The notes under the pieces: model-generated | Told to the model about the DNA's origin: nothing | Databases searched by the model: none | Seen by the model: the letters and a program-made list of their open reading frames with translations, nothing else | Source: Azolla caroliniana | Taxonomy: Eukaryota > Polypodiophyta | Assembly (NCBI GenBank): GCA_043228905.1 | Contig: JBHGNT010000001.1 | Location: 32,674,001-32,738,000, forward strand | Direction: 5' to 3' | Length of the DNA stretch: 64,000 nucleotides | Position numbers and translations under genes: made by a program | In this document: positions 37,001 through 49,967 of the stretch, in pieces | How the letters are laid out: each line of letters begins with the position of its first letter | Position numbering within the stretch: the stretch's first letter is position 1

Positions 37001-39346
37001 TGAAATCAACAACATTGGTGTGCAGCAGAAGCAGAGGCCAAGTATGAGTATGTTACAAATGTTCGAAACAGCACAAATCTCTAAATTTTGTGAAAGAAAG
37101 CAGATGATGTTCTGGACAAAGGAGCTAGAATATACTTTGGGTTATTTATATGTACTACACATTAAATGTGGCTAAAAGTCGTAATTAGACTCCAAATTAC
37201 ACAAGATCGATAAACTTACCTCTACTGCCTCACCGATATATGTGACAACCACGTCACTTCTGTCAAGTTTATCTTTCATAATTAGTAACGAACATTTGGG
37301 TGTCTTTTGCAAATCCTGTGTCAATGTACCATAGAAAGATAAATCACACTATGTTCTACTTAGACAATTTCTCCAAAAAATAATTGATATCGCTACTATT
37401 CTTATGTAGCTTTACATTTTGGAAAACCAAGAGACATAAAAAAGGTGATCCCAGTGTCCATAATATAAACTGGAGTATGAAATATGAAAAGTGGAGATAC
37501 ATTCATTTTTTTCTGTATATTATATGCATAAAAATTCTTCGTAATTTTGCACAGCCAAAATTCTAAGTGAAGAACGAAGAGAATGAAATATTAGTATGAC
37601 ACAAGATTATCCGCAATTGTTTTTAGAAGATACTGTAAATTGGATCATCTTTAACCTCACACAATTCAAAGCCTAGTTGATTTTTTGAAGGATGGGGAAC
37701 CATTTGATAGGAATAGCAACAACCGTACCTTGGTATGCAGTGAAAGACTACTAACTGCAGTAATTAAGCTTCCATCTTGCTCTGCAGCAATATCAAGAAG
37801 TGAAGTATATGGGAAGCCTTCATATTTCTGTTACAAACTATGAATGTTCATGTTAAAAATGGAGAATTCACAATGCACAGAATGAAGAAAATATGATATA
37901 GACTCTCTTGCCTTCCAAACAGACTGTAAATTTCTTGTTGAGAATAGAACATAAAAAATTCCTCTTTTATAGTAAAGACAATGAGAATATTAGGCTTTAC
38001 CTGTGAAACAGTTGACACGAAAGCATTTAAAGTTTTATTTATAAGAGTGCGCGATTCCTCAACAATAGAAAGTCTTGCTGCTTCTTTCTGCATAGCAGTG
38101 CAATCAATCAATGGCACTTGTGAGGATACAAAATGAACATGCATATAAAGAATTGTATTACGCTGAAGATTTACAAGAAATTAATGAGAATTGAGAAATA
38201 ACATGGAGATAATCTATAAATACAATCTTATTAAGACTAAAATAAACTACCCTCATGAGTAATCTGGCCTACCATCACCAATGATCATAATAGTTTTAGC
38301 AGCTATCATTTGGATGAGAAAATATATTGTGAACATTACATTTCTTTATATCTTTTTATAAGATAGCATTTTCAAAATATATTCCATGTACATATAGCTA
38401 TGGTTTAAAGAAAAGTGATATTGATTGATTCACACTATAAAAAATATACGTTTGAGGCATGTACAAAACATAGCTTATGTCCAAAGACAAATATCTGTAT
38501 GAGATGAGAAGAAAACGCAATAAAATATTCTATGAGTTTCAGCAAATGTTCTTACTTGATGTGCTATGACACACTCCCAGAACTCGTGTTCTTCCTTCTC
38601 ATTTGCAGTCTGCAGAAGTGAAAACAAAGGACAAATTTTGCAAGCATACATATGAAGTATAGATTTTAGGGGATACATTATATTGCTTCCTTCATCACGC
38701 ATATATCTCCATAAGGTCAAAAGGCTACAATTAGAGGAATGATACATACGAAAAAATTGTATTCAAGAAAGTTGGGCATCAAAATTCTAAATTTTTTATA
38801 TGACTTCAACAGGAAAGTATATTTTTATATTTATATAAGATTACCTCACACAAATACAATGGTCAATTCTTCAATTCCTAGATGGCAATGCAAGATGTTG
38901 ACTTCTCTCCTAAAGCAAAAACCTGAAGTTCTTTGCATATCAAGGTTGAACTCGTGGTAAATAGCATAGATAGCTTCAAATTTTGGGAAATGGATTACAT
39001 ATCCTCGAATACGTTTATCTTTCTAAGATTTATGAACTAAGCAGAGAAGCAAAAGCTATGAATTAAGAGAAGTTTTAGTATTAAGAACTAAGAAAAGATC
39101 GGAAGAGAAAGCAGGATTTAAATTGGAAACAATGATGAGAATCAAGCAACTAACCTGCGAAGGTGAAGCAGTATTGGTTGTCATGTTAGAGACCATAAAT
39201 CGTTGATAGTGAGGGAGACAGCGTCGGGGTGAAGGTGGAAAAAGGTTGAGGTTGAAGGAAGGAAATGAGGAGAGCCCAAATGAAGAAGAATGGTGGTTTG
39301 GCGATAAAGGGCGAAGCCAAAAGTTCCGGGTAGCAGAAATGGCCAT
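34058..39346 (-). CDS. Plastid PNPOx-like FMN-binding split-barrel protein with DUF2470 (HugZ-like)
   Basis: Twelve exons (39155-39346, 38556-38609, 38001-38087, 37729-37827, 37220-37315, 36696-36761, 36523-36613, 35896-35963, 35747-35812, 35567-35617, 34182-34246, 34058-34103) give 326 residues in frame. Residues 1-50 (MAISATRNFWLRPLSPNH, then Ser/Pro/Arg-rich) look like a chloroplast transit peptide. The split barrel follows: KYEGFPYTSLLDIAAEQDG, VSSLSLHTKDLQKTPKCSL, HPDAFWVDFGDFKFLRIEPK, TGSATPF. The C-terminal DUF2470 part has AHMNKDHADETK and ends VKTLIVEMTETAE. This order and length match Arabidopsis At3g21140/At1g51560. HugZ relatives bind haem, and the family is linked to tetrapyrrole metabolism; the exact activity here is not shown. 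Intron 34247-35566 is the longest. Confidence 0.92.
36018..36149. repeat. 83-bp tandem duplication in an intron
   Basis: A 49-bp block starting ATATTACTATAAAGGCTGAT occurs at 36018-36066 and again, apparently identical, at 36101-36149. It lies in the intron between exons 7 and 8 of the HugZ-like gene. Confidence 0.93.
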
Positions 39347-39541
39347 GGCCCAGGGTCTGTCTCGTTTGAAAAGGAGAGAACTCTGCTAGTTCAAAACGAA
39401 ATCTCTCTCTCTCCTTCCAGAGTTATTGGAGGAGGGATTGGGAGGGTATTTGATCAAAAAACACGTAAAACAAGGGGAAAGAATGAAACCACACACCCAA
39501 TCAAACCACTGCCTGCCTGCTTTCTATGACCTTATAAGGCC

Positions 39542-39817
39542 CTCGGGCCTCCCCTGTTTCCAAGCTTTTTGTTTGTGTTATACCATATATGTATGTATGT
39601 ATCTATCTATCTATCCATCTCTCTCTATATATCTATCTATTTATTTCCCCTGTTTCCAAGCTTTTTGTTTGTGTTCTATCATATATGTATGTATGTATGT
39701 ATGTATGTAGCTATCTAATGTATGTATGTATCCATCTCTCTCTATATATCTATCTATTTATTTCCCCTGTTTCCAAGCTTTTTGTTTGTGTTATAACTTA
39801 TATCATATATGTATGTA

Positions 39818-39872
<55 letters not shown>

Positions 39873-39923
39873 ATTTCTCCTGATTCCAAGTTTTTTGTTT
39901 GTGTTATATCATATATGTATCTA

Positions 39924-39956
<33 letters not shown>

Positions 39957-39985
39957 CTCTCTCTATCTATCTATTTCTACATATT
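39542..39985. repeat. Composite tandem array of a unique phrase plus GTAT/CTAT/CT microsatellites
   Basis: The phrase CCCCTGTTTCCAAGCTTTTT followed by GTTTGTGTT recurs at about 39551, 39647 and 39764, with a variant at 39877. Each copy is followed by GTAT units, then CTAT units or long CT runs. Periods are 96, 117 and 113 bp. It lies just upstream of the HugZ-like gene's start. Confidence 0.92.
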
Positions 39986-41446
39986 ATAGCACTTGCACCA
40001 TATGAACCGAAATGGATACCTTGAAGTGTTCATTTCTCTCGCTCTCTTATTGTTGAGTCGATGGTTTTACACCACAACATCAAAAGTTGTCCAAGCTATG
40101 GAGAAACCCCATCACCATGGGCTTTGAACATGTGCCCTAAACTTACCCTCTTTGACTACCTCATGGGTTCTCATACCTATCTTATCTATGTTGCCTTCCT
40201 TTGATGTGAATCACATGTAGTTACTAACAAGTTTGCTCAATCAAACGACATTTATCCATTCATATAACATGTGGGGGAAGTCACCTAAGTGAACAAATGT
40301 TGAATAGGTAATAAATACATCTCCCTTTGAGGTAATGTGCAATGGTCTAATAAAAGGAGTCATGTCCCCAATCCTAGCTAATTTGAGCTTTTGAGAGATG
40401 ATAACACATGAAATGGTGCAAAAATATTGTTGAACCTCCTCCACAAAATAACACAATTTTCGTAATGTCAATATATATATATGCAAAACAATATTGCAAA
40501 GTTTAAGCATCATTCTAGATCTACAAAACATACTAAATTGCACAACATTGGTTAAACAAGACATAGAAATGATAGCCTAGTTCAAGTGCAAAAGGGGAGA
40601 AATACAACCGATGGAGTGGAAGCCACTTCTACAGAAAGATAAGAGTGCAAAGACAACTCGCAATTGTCTTCATTCTTTACACCATTAATTCAACCTTCTT
40701 GAAATATGAGAAGCACAAATATTTGAGAAGATGCTTCAAGTACTTTATCTTGATACATATGCCATATCCTAGACAAATCTTATGCACCAGGGAAATCCAT
40801 GATTTGTAGATGGCACAATCATTCCTCCTAAGTTATTCAACTAACTCCTTAATCTCAAAATGTAAGGCACCAATGGGACACCATTTGTAAGACTGAACAA
40901 AGAGTGATCGATAAAATCTATAAAAGAATAGAAAAGAAAAGAATATATTGCTGAAAGCAGGATAGAACACACAAGACCCCTAGGCTTCATTGCTAGTTCC
41001 AAATGCAAAATCATTGATCTAACAATTTATGACTTTCATGTAGCTCTAAAATCATCCTTTCTATACAGCAAAGTTACAAAACATTATCCTTTTATTAGCT
41101 TTTAACATATGACTGTTATCCAAGTCATGATGAGATGAAAAGACTAAGAGAACTATAGTCATTACAAAGGCCTCAATTTTAAAGAGTAAAACATCTAGAA
41201 CCTTGACTATCTAAAACTGTATTATAAAAGCACCTAGATAACCAAGGATCTTTTTAATGACACATAATCGCGACTCCATTTGGGCAAATCAATCAAACAA
41301 ATAATAATCGACATGCTCATGGGACGACTTCTTCAAAGTGCTCAATCCCACAACTCTTAAATCAAGTTTAGATCACATCTCAATATGCGTTGAAGCTAAT
41401 ATTACCCAAGGCAGCTGTAAGATGCCATGTTTTTTTCAGTAAACAA
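39986..41446. other. Spacer between the HugZ-like and EngB genes
   Basis: No gene is recognised. A minus-strand frame at 40241-40564 (107 codons) has no family match. Confidence 0.5.
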
Positions 41447-43401
41447 CTATTTTCTCCAATATTTTCTCAGACAAGCCAAGTGAATTAAAAGCTCAGAAGT
41501 CCCTTGGTTGTTTATCGAACTAGTCATAATCCAAGGGGGCAGTTTTTCCATATCCTCTTTGAGCCACCTCAAGAAATCATACACATTCTCTTCGACTGCA
41601 TGCTTATTCCTTGATCTCCTTTTGTCACATTTTGTGAACACTAGTGTGAAAGGAATCTGCAAATGTTACCTTGAGGATTAAGACTTTGTGAACATTAGTG
41701 TGAAAGGAATCTATCTCAATATACAAAAACACCAAAATAACCCTAATGTTTTGGGTATTTCACCATAACATCATTAAGTTTTCAAATATTACCAAGCGAC
41801 CCCTATGCAGTATTTTTTGAGAAGTATTTAGTTAAATTTGTTTGTTCTAATGGGGTATTTTGGAAATTTTGAGAGCTTAAGGAGTATTCTTGTAAACACC
41901 CAAAACGTTAGAGGCATCTTTGCTATTTTTTTCCAAACACCAATGAATTACCTCACCTTGGCTTTAGCAAGCCATTCTATATAACCAAAATCTGATTTCT
42001 TGGGCTTCACACTACCATCAATTAACAACATAACTGATACCAATGACTCTCTTTTAAGAAAATAGTCTCTCGTGAAGTTATCCCAATCCACACGAACATT
42101 GGTAGGAGCTCTAGCGAACCTACATGACATAAATCGTTGTAATCATTTTTTTCCCTCATTCTTTTAAGGGAATAATCCATATACCCCTAACCTTTTTGCA
42201 CATTCCCCAAAATCCCCTATGTTTTCTAAATTCACCAGAATCATCAGATTTCAATTACCAAAACACTCATCAGTTTCAAGTCAGCTTAAAGAACAATTCA
42301 TCTGGTCCTAATTATGAGTTGATATTTAAGGGGTATATTGGTAGTTTTTCCGTTCTATTAATTAAGAAAAGCAATTATGTCTTGAGTTGAGAGATACCCA
42401 TAGCCAGGAAGATCTACTAAATACCAGCTCTTGTTGATGATGAAGTGGTTTATGACTTGGGTCTTCCCTGCAATGAAATGGAGCTGTTAAATCTTGTTTT
42501 TTATTACACATTTAAGAATATGGGTAAGAATTTGGGCCCAGCTCAATTACTTAGAAAGAGAAACAGACCCATTTCCACTCTTGTTTTTTTTAAATTCTAC
42601 TCATTATTCACATGTTTATGCATATTATATTACATACATACACATACGTACGTATGTGCACATGTAGACTCGAAGTGACTCTAACTCTTACCTGGTGTTC
42701 TACAGGTCTTTGCAAGAAGTTTTCTTCTGGCCAAGAGTGTTGTTGATGAATAAGTTAAAAAGAGACAAAGACCCGTGTCCACGTACATTAAATCTTTTAT
42801 TAATTTCATTTCCGATATAAATATCAATGTATGTATGTACACATACATCATATACACATAAAGGTTCATACATAAATACATATACACATAGCTCCAAGTA
42901 AATCTAACACTTACCTGGTGTCTTTGATGTCTTAGCAAGCTGTTTTCTTCTAACCAGAGTGTTGATGAGAGAGGATTTGCCAACATTAGAACGACCCACA
43001 AGAGCAAATTCAAGGAACCCATCTTTAGGGCAATCCTTAACACTGACGCTGCTCTTCAAGAACTCAGCCTGAGTCACAAATTCTTGTCTTGTGTTAGAGT
43101 TAACAAATATATTGGAACAGGGGAGCCTCCTAAGACCAGAAACAGAGGATGCACCAGGAGGGAGAAAAACATCTCCTTCTATGGCAGAGTAATTCGAATT
43201 TGCACTTATGTTGGAGTTTGCATTAGTGTTTGAATTTGAATCCGTATTTGTATTTGAATTGGCTGTGTGATCTAATGGTTTGTTCTTCACCACTGAAAGA
43301 CTTGATGATGATGATGATGATGATGATACAGAGTGTATGGATTCTCTTTGGCCACATAAGTAGACGATGATAGCACACCCTCTTCTTCTCACTTGAAGCA
43401 T
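41447..43401 (-). CDS. EngB/YihA-type GTP-binding protein, organellar
   Basis: Four exons (42915-43401, 42398-42467, 41957-42119, 41447-41656) give 309 residues in frame. All GTPase motifs are present: G1 [10 protein letters not shown]2 region [11 protein letters not shown]3 DLPGYGFA, G4 FTKCDKRRS and G5 MTSSINNQG, with the family C-terminus ending CLRKYWRK. The N-terminal 100 residues hold a Ser run and an Asn/Ser/Thr-rich hexamer-like repeat ([17 protein letters not shown]) and are likely a transit peptide plus linker. EngB GTPases assist large ribosomal subunit assembly; the Arabidopsis homologue EMB2001 (At2g22870) is organellar and essential. The gene is divergent from PPR gene 2. Introns 1 and 3 contain partial copies of adjacent exon ends. 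Confidence 0.93.
41685..41712 (-). other. Duplicated acceptor end of EngB exon 4 inside intron 3
   Basis: A 28-bp copy, with one mismatch, of 41631-41658 lies 54 bp away in the intron. It includes the first 26 bases of exon 4 and the AG, so a second possible acceptor exists. Confidence 0.85.
42681..42750 (-). other. Duplicated donor end of EngB exon 1 inside intron 1
   Basis: A diverged copy of 42904-42972, offset by 223 bp, carries the last 55 or so exon bases, the CACCAG/gtaag donor and the first intron bases. It still reads [15 protein letters not shown] in one frame, compared with [15 protein letters not shown] in the real exon. It lacks the G1 motif. Confidence 0.85.
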
Positions 43402-44979
43402 CGTATAGGCTAACCAATCTGCGTCTAAGGCTTAAGCAAAAGAAAGAGGGGGCTAGCTAACCAAAGGAAAGGTTATATTACATGAAGACCTATGTGAGGA
43501 GCAAGAATAATATTGGTTCATAAACCTTCTTCATCTTCTTGCTCACATTATAAACCCCTTCTACTCGAGAAGAATGCATTAAGCATGGCCCCATCATACA
43601 TACTACTCTACTACATACACATTCATATCCTGGCCCATCAAATATACCAAAATTTATGCCTTCATTCGGTTAGTTATATTCTATTGCTGTAAGCCCAAAT
43701 GTTTGCCTTGTCATAGTTTAGTTTAGTTTAGTTATGGAAGACTAGAAATATCCAGACATTGTCACTTTCATCAATCGCGTATCGAATTGAACCATCGTTC
43801 AATATTCTTCAAATAACTTGGTTCATAATTCTATTTTGTATGCATCTAATGTAAAACTCATTGCCCATGCCAAATAAAGTTGCATGGAGTTACTTAAAGA
43901 CTTATAGCTATTTTTGTAAACTTTCCAACCCTTGAAAGTGTCCATAAGGTTAGGCGAAGTCTAGACAAACAACAATTCTCTTGCACGATAATGTATAACA
44001 AATGCATTCAACTTATTTGTGAAATTACAATTCACACGATAAAAGTGTTATAGAACCATTTATCCTACCATTTTGGTGCTAGCACAAAAGTCAGTTCACG
44101 TATTCATTTTATATGGATGACATCCAAGTATTTGGATGCACTTTCAAATACGTAGATCAATGTTGATGAGACATGCATGTATATTTACATTAAAAAACCA
44201 ATTGAAAGGAGCAAGTGTTATCATTTTGGTCCCTTTACCCCAAACCAAAAGAGCTCAAACTCAAATAAAGACCATAGTATCCCAAACCATAGCATGAAAA
44301 AGCATTTTAGCCACATATAACATAGAGGCTTCTCCGCAACAATCAACAACCTCTTCTTAATTGATTACGAGTAGCCTTATCAAGGTCAGATGCAAATTGT
44401 GCCCATTGCTAATTCAGATTTAGTTGTTGCAGGCTTCGTTATTTTGGGTTGAGATGCAAAGGCCACTCGTGAAACATTGCAAAATAATGAAAAATACTCA
44501 ATCAATCCTTAACATCAAAGGTCGTACATTCACTCAAGTCTCTTGCGAAATTCCGATTGTCATAGAAAACTCTTAGAGTTTTAGCACGCCAATAGTTGGC
44601 TCCAGAAAAGGGTGGAGAATAAAACATGAGTTGGTATGGAATGTGACTATCTCGATCGTATATCAGAGCACGCAAGTGTTCTCGGGCTGGTCTACTATGA
44701 AAGGGGACACCACTTGACCACAAGGAAAAAACACACATAATGGGCGTGACACGATGATTGAACACGGCCACACCATATATGTACATACATACATATGTAT
44801 GTATTTGATATCGAAAACACATGGATCCTGGTGCCGCCGGGTGGTTCCGAGAAAACCACATCAAACGAAGGAGGACCGGTAGAGCGGCTAAATATGCAAA
44901 TTCCCAAATCTGTTTCATATTCATAATGTGAACAAAAAAGACACTCACACTTACACTCTTGTGCTTCTTCCTGTCTCCA
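43402..44979. other. Intergenic region between divergent EngB and PPR gene 2
   Basis: It should hold both promoters, but I cannot point to a convincing box. Minus-strand frames at 44502-45123 overlap each other and match no known family. Confidence 0.45.
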
Positions 44980-47521
44980 ATGGCCTCTACAGAGAGCATC
45001 TTCTTCAAGGACCATTACTTCTTTAAAGATCCGTCGAACCTCCCTTCCAACCCACACCACAAGGTAATGTGTTAGAAGCATTTTTCTGTGATTAATTCGT
45101 GGAAATTTTGAGCAGAGACCCAAATGTGCTCAATCCTTGCTTTTTTCTCTCCTTCCATTACAGGATAGAATCCCTATATCCTCCGGCTTCGTGCAGAAAC
45201 AAAGAGAAATTCCATCATCATGCTTTTCACGGGGCGAAGGCGAAGAAAAAAATCTCAGATTTGTTGAATCCAAAGGTATGCAAAAGTTACACAATGACGA
45301 TCAAGCTATTATTACACTTTTGAATGTATTAAAAATGTGCCAAAAAGACAAGGATTTAATGAAAGTGAGATGGATTCATGCTAAGGTTGTTGAGAAAAAC
45401 TTGATTAGAAAAAATGTTTGTGTGGCCACTTCATTGATAACAACATATGCAAAGTGTGGGGCAGTAGAAGAAGCTCGAGAAGTATTTGAGAAGCTTCCAG
45501 AAAGAGATGTTGTTTCATGGAGTGCACTTATCTCTGGATATGCCCTAAATGGGCTAGGAAATGAAGCTTTGAAATGTTTTGAACTAATGAAAAAGGAAAG
45601 AATGAATCCAAATTCAGTAACTTATATCTCCGTTTTGAAAGCATGTGGGATTGTGAAATCTCTAGAGACCGGGGGATTTATAGATGCCGAGATTCGAAAG
45701 AGAGGATTATTCAAGAAAGACATTGCGCTCGGGAATGCATTGATGGACATGTATTGCAAGTGCGGTTCTTTGGATAAAGCAAAGGAAGTGTTCGAAAAGC
45801 TTCTCGTGAGGGATGTTGTATCTTGGAATGTATTGATTACTGGATATGTACAACATCGGCTTGGAGATGAAGCATTGAAATGCTTCAAACAAATGAAAGA
45901 TGAGAGTGTCTACCCAAACGTGATCACTTATATAGGCGTATTGAGAGCTTGTGGCATCATGAAATCTGTAGAGATCGGGGAAGATATAGATGCGGAGATC
46001 AGAAAGCAAGGGCTATTATGGAAAGGCATTGTGATTGGCAACACATTGATGGACATGTATTCTAAGTGTGGTATGATGGAGAAAGCAAAAGAAGTTTTTG
46101 AGGAGCTTCCAATGAGAGATGTGGTGTCTTGGAATGTGCTTATAACTGGCTATGCCCAACATGGGCTCAGTGATGAAGCATTGAAATGCTTTAAAAAAAT
46201 GAATGATGCCAAAGTCTGTCCAAATTCAGTCACTTTTATATGCATTTTGAAATCATGTGGCAATATAGGGTCTCTAGAGATTGGGAAAGATATAGATGCG
46301 AAGATCAGAAAGCAAGGGTTATTGCATAAAGATATCGTGCTTGGCAATGCACTATTGGACATGTATTCCAAATGTGGTGTTTTGGAGAAAGTACGAGACG
46401 TTTTTGAGCAACTTCCTGTACGTGATGTTGTATCATGGAATGTTTTGATTGCAGGATATGCCCACCGTGGGCTTGGTGATGAAGCATTGAAATGCTTCAA
46501 ACAAATGAAAGCTGCAGGACTTCGTCCTAATGCAATAACCTATGTATGCATTTTGAAAGCTTGTGGGATTGTAAGGTCCCTGGAGATTGGGGAAGATATA
46601 GATTCTGAGATCAGAAAGGAAGGGTTATTGCAGAATAACAATGTGCTTGGAAATGCATTGTTGGACATGTATTTCAAGTGTGATGCTCTTGAGAAAGCAT
46701 GCAAAGTGTTTGAAGAGCTTCCAGTCAGGGATGTTGTGACTTGGAATGCCTTAATTACTGGATATACCAATCATGGTCTTGGTTGTGAAGCATTGAAATG
46801 TTTTAAACAGATGAAAGACGCCAGAGTCGTGCCAAATGTGGTAACTTATATTTGCATTCTGAAAGCTTGTGGTATTATGGGGATTCTAGAGATCGGAAAA
46901 GCTATAGATGCGGAGATCCAAGAGCGAGGTTTATTGAAGAAAGATGCCGTGCTTGGCAGTGCATTGGTGGACATGTATTCAAAGTGTGGTGCATTAAAGA
47001 AAGCTCAAGAAGTGTTTCAGAAGCTTCTAGTGCGTGATGTTGTGGCTTGGAATGCCTTGATCACTGGATATGGCCAGTTAGGTCAAGCAAATGTGGTTTT
47101 GGGCCTATATAAACAGATGAGGGATGAAAATGTAATGCCGGACTCTGTTACCTTCATCGTTTTACTGAATATGTGTAGCCATGCAGGTTTAGTAGAGGAA
47201 GGAGAACGACTGTTTGACGAAATGTGTGATGTTTATTGTCTGTCTCCAGTACTAGAACATTACACTTGTATGGTTGATCTATTTGGCCGTGCTGGACATT
47301 TTGATAAGGTGAAACACTTGCTTGAAAAAGTTCCCAATTCGAGCCATCTTCCATTATTCCGGAGTATATTGGCCTCTTGTAAAAAGTGGAGGAATGAGAA
47401 GCTTGCAAAATGGGCATTTGAGAAATCAGTAGAGTTAGATGAAAAGTGTGCAGCTTCATATGTGTGCATGGGAGATACATATGCAATAGCTGGAATGCAA
47501 GATAGAAACCCCGAATTTTAG
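44980..47521 (+). CDS. PLS-class pentatricopeptide repeat protein 2, no E+/DYW domain
   Basis: Exon 1 is 44980-45063 (MASTESIFFKDHYFFKDPSN). Exon 2 is 45164-47521, preceded by a strong pyrimidine tract and CAG. Together they give 813 residues. I chose this start because exon 2's frame has no ATG before the codon for Met in GMQKLHNDD. Six PLS triplets follow. Five are exactly 102 residues (306 bp) apart, with repeated phrases such as RDVVSWNVLITGYAQHGL, DEALKCFKQMKDA and NALLDMYSKCGVLEK. The end, HYTCMVDLFGRAGHFDK then SYVCMGDTYAIAGM, stops inside E1. PPR proteins of this class bind single-stranded organellar RNA, one base per motif. P-motif positions 5 and 35 are mostly Asn/Asn, which the PPR code links to pyrimidines. 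Confidence 0.93.
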
Positions 47522-47569
47522 TGATTCATTGATGTGCCTTGCTAGAGCTATCGTCAAAGTGTGGGTATA

Positions 47570-47960
47570 TATATCCAAAGTTGGAGGATATATGTAGCCA
47601 ACGACCATAAGGAAGCCATTCTCCCAACATTTGCATAGAGCAACACGAGCCATTTAGATGATGAAAAGAAGAATGTGGTGTTTCCTCAACAAGAAGTGCT
47701 ATGAGCAACAAAATGAACAACTATTATAGGATGGTTACACCCCAATGTATAAGACGTCATTTCAGATGATAGAAAGGAGAGTATGTTGTGGGTCCTCCAT
47801 GAGAAATTCTATGAGCGGTCTATATATTCAAGTTAGAAGAGATTTGTCAACTGCTATAATAGGAGAGCAATGCTCGTAAAGGTTTTGCATTATATATTTG
47901 AAGCCATCCAGATGATGAAAAGGAGAATGTGTTGTGTCCTAAATGAAAAATGTCATGAAT
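47570..47960. repeat. Diverged tandem repeat after PPR gene 2
   Basis: A phrase like AGATGATGAAAAG-AGAATGTG, followed by a CCT- and ATGA-containing segment, recurs near 47657, 47766 and 47911. The copies differ by substitutions and indels. Confidence 0.6.
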
Positions 47961-48800
47961 CATGATCCAGGTGATATTCACTTGGGAGGAGAATAGCTCT
48001 CTCAAGATTTCCCATGGTGATTCGTTAACCAATGCTTAATTCCATGTTTAGGGACCTTCGACCTAATAGAAGCCCTGAATCATACAGATGAAGCTGTATC
48101 GATACATGTTAAATAACATGCATAGGAAGATTAACATGTGCAAGAATAAAATGCCAATTACTTCATGAATATTCAGTGAGTTCCTTGTTGTATTCAAATT
48201 TCCATGAAGAGCTTGTCCATTATAATCCTACGTAATGAAAGTGTATGGAGATAAGGCTAGGAATCAGCATTTGTTCAATGTCAAATGGAAACATGAAACC
48301 ATAGCTTGACTGGTTTGGTTCCGTCTGAGTCTTTATCGACTTAAGATTTTGCGGTTTATCCAGCAACAAACCATGCTGAAAATGGCTTAAGGATTGGGGG
48401 ACATTTTATAAATATTTATTAAATATGTAACTTTATAAGTTGTGTAACATGGTATTTTCACATTTTAACTTTGAACTGGAACAATTTGTCCTTTTCCGTT
48501 AGAAAATACTTTTTTAATGAAGAAATAATTAAATAGTTTTTTGAGTTAGAAAGTAGAAATGCAATACTTTTTCAAATAATGAGGAGAAAAATACTCCTAA
48601 CTTCATTGTATCGCATCAACTTTAACCTTTAACTCCAACTCCCTTGACCATGTAACTTGTAATTGTATCATAGAAATAGTGTTACTAGGACAAACAAGGG
48701 AATTATTTATTGCAAGGAGTTTTGAATAGTAGTAAGTGTATTCTTTGGGTATTTTTTAAATTATTTAGGTCATTAAGTGCTTATTTTATACATATACTAA

Positions 48801-48804
48801 TACA

Positions 48805-48840
<36 letters not shown>

Positions 48841-48846
48841 TACATA
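48801..48846. repeat. (TACA)n/(TA)n microsatellite
   Basis: About eight TACA units followed by TA units. Confidence 0.95.
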
Positions 48847-49967
48847 TTGCATCACTACGTTAAGTACAGTATTACGCAAAAAATGAGCAATTTCGCATTG
48901 TAACTTTAATGTATTGGTATAACAGCACCGAAGAGGTATTATACGTACCCAAATGTAAAATACTCAAGAGGTATAACAAAGTTTGAAGGAGAAGCTGCAC
49001 ACAAGTATAGGTTATGTCCACTATTCTCGACCCTGGGATGGGCTCTTTGATGCCAAGATGGAAGAATACAATTCTAGAGATTGATGGAGACATAACACTC
49101 AAGGAAGTTTTGGTGGTCTACATTATTCTCGATCCCAAAATGGGTTCTTTGATTCGACAAGGAAATGAACAACTTATTTGGCCAAAACCAGTGAAGAGTT
49201 TCAATTGAGGCAATGCAAATGAAATTGTTGGTAATCAATACTATTGAGTAAATGTGGATCTAAGAGGCACCCTTTGTACAAAGTGAAATACAAAACTTGC
49301 TCGCAAAAGCCTATGGAGGGGTCAAACCACGAAGATTTGGTAGAGAGTGAAACGCAAGTGAATGTCATACTTGTAGACAAATGAGTGTAGATGAATTCAC
49401 TTCATTCCTTGGTTTAAGATTTCGTGCAAAAGTTGTAGAAAAGGAGCAATGTTTAGATTGCTTGAGGGAAATAACCCCGCGTAATTGCAATTGACTTATG
49501 ATGCTAAAACGAGGCATGATCTAATTAGAATATTCTGGATTTTGTGGGTCTGTTCAATTTATAGAAGTCCTTGGGCATGCCAAGGTGTCACCCATCCAAT
49601 GTATTATGTAACTATTGTGTTTGATGTTTTTGCATAAATAAACTTCTACTATAGTTACAAGGTGTTGTTGGGTGTTGGAGAAAGCAACACAAACAAAGGT
49701 GTGGGCAACCAATTATGTTGAGCAATTATGGCTTTGACTCGTGCTTGGCCGATGGGGTGAATAATAGTATACTTTTTCAATGTGTTAGAAGGGCAAATGA
49801 GAAAAAGATACTACACCATAGAAAAAGTAGACGATAACTTTTACAAGTAAATTGGTTGCCTTCTTCTTTCCTTTTTGTATTTATGTGACCACTGCAAATA
49901 TCAGAATTCACTACTCAAGGAAATGACTTATAACATTGAAATTGCTAATATAGCACTACTAGCACAC

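Noticed and set aside
44502-45123. Two overlapping minus-strand frames of 142 and 168 codons upstream of PPR gene 2
   Set aside because: They overlap each other in different frames, run over microsatellite DNA and the PPR exon 1, and match no family.
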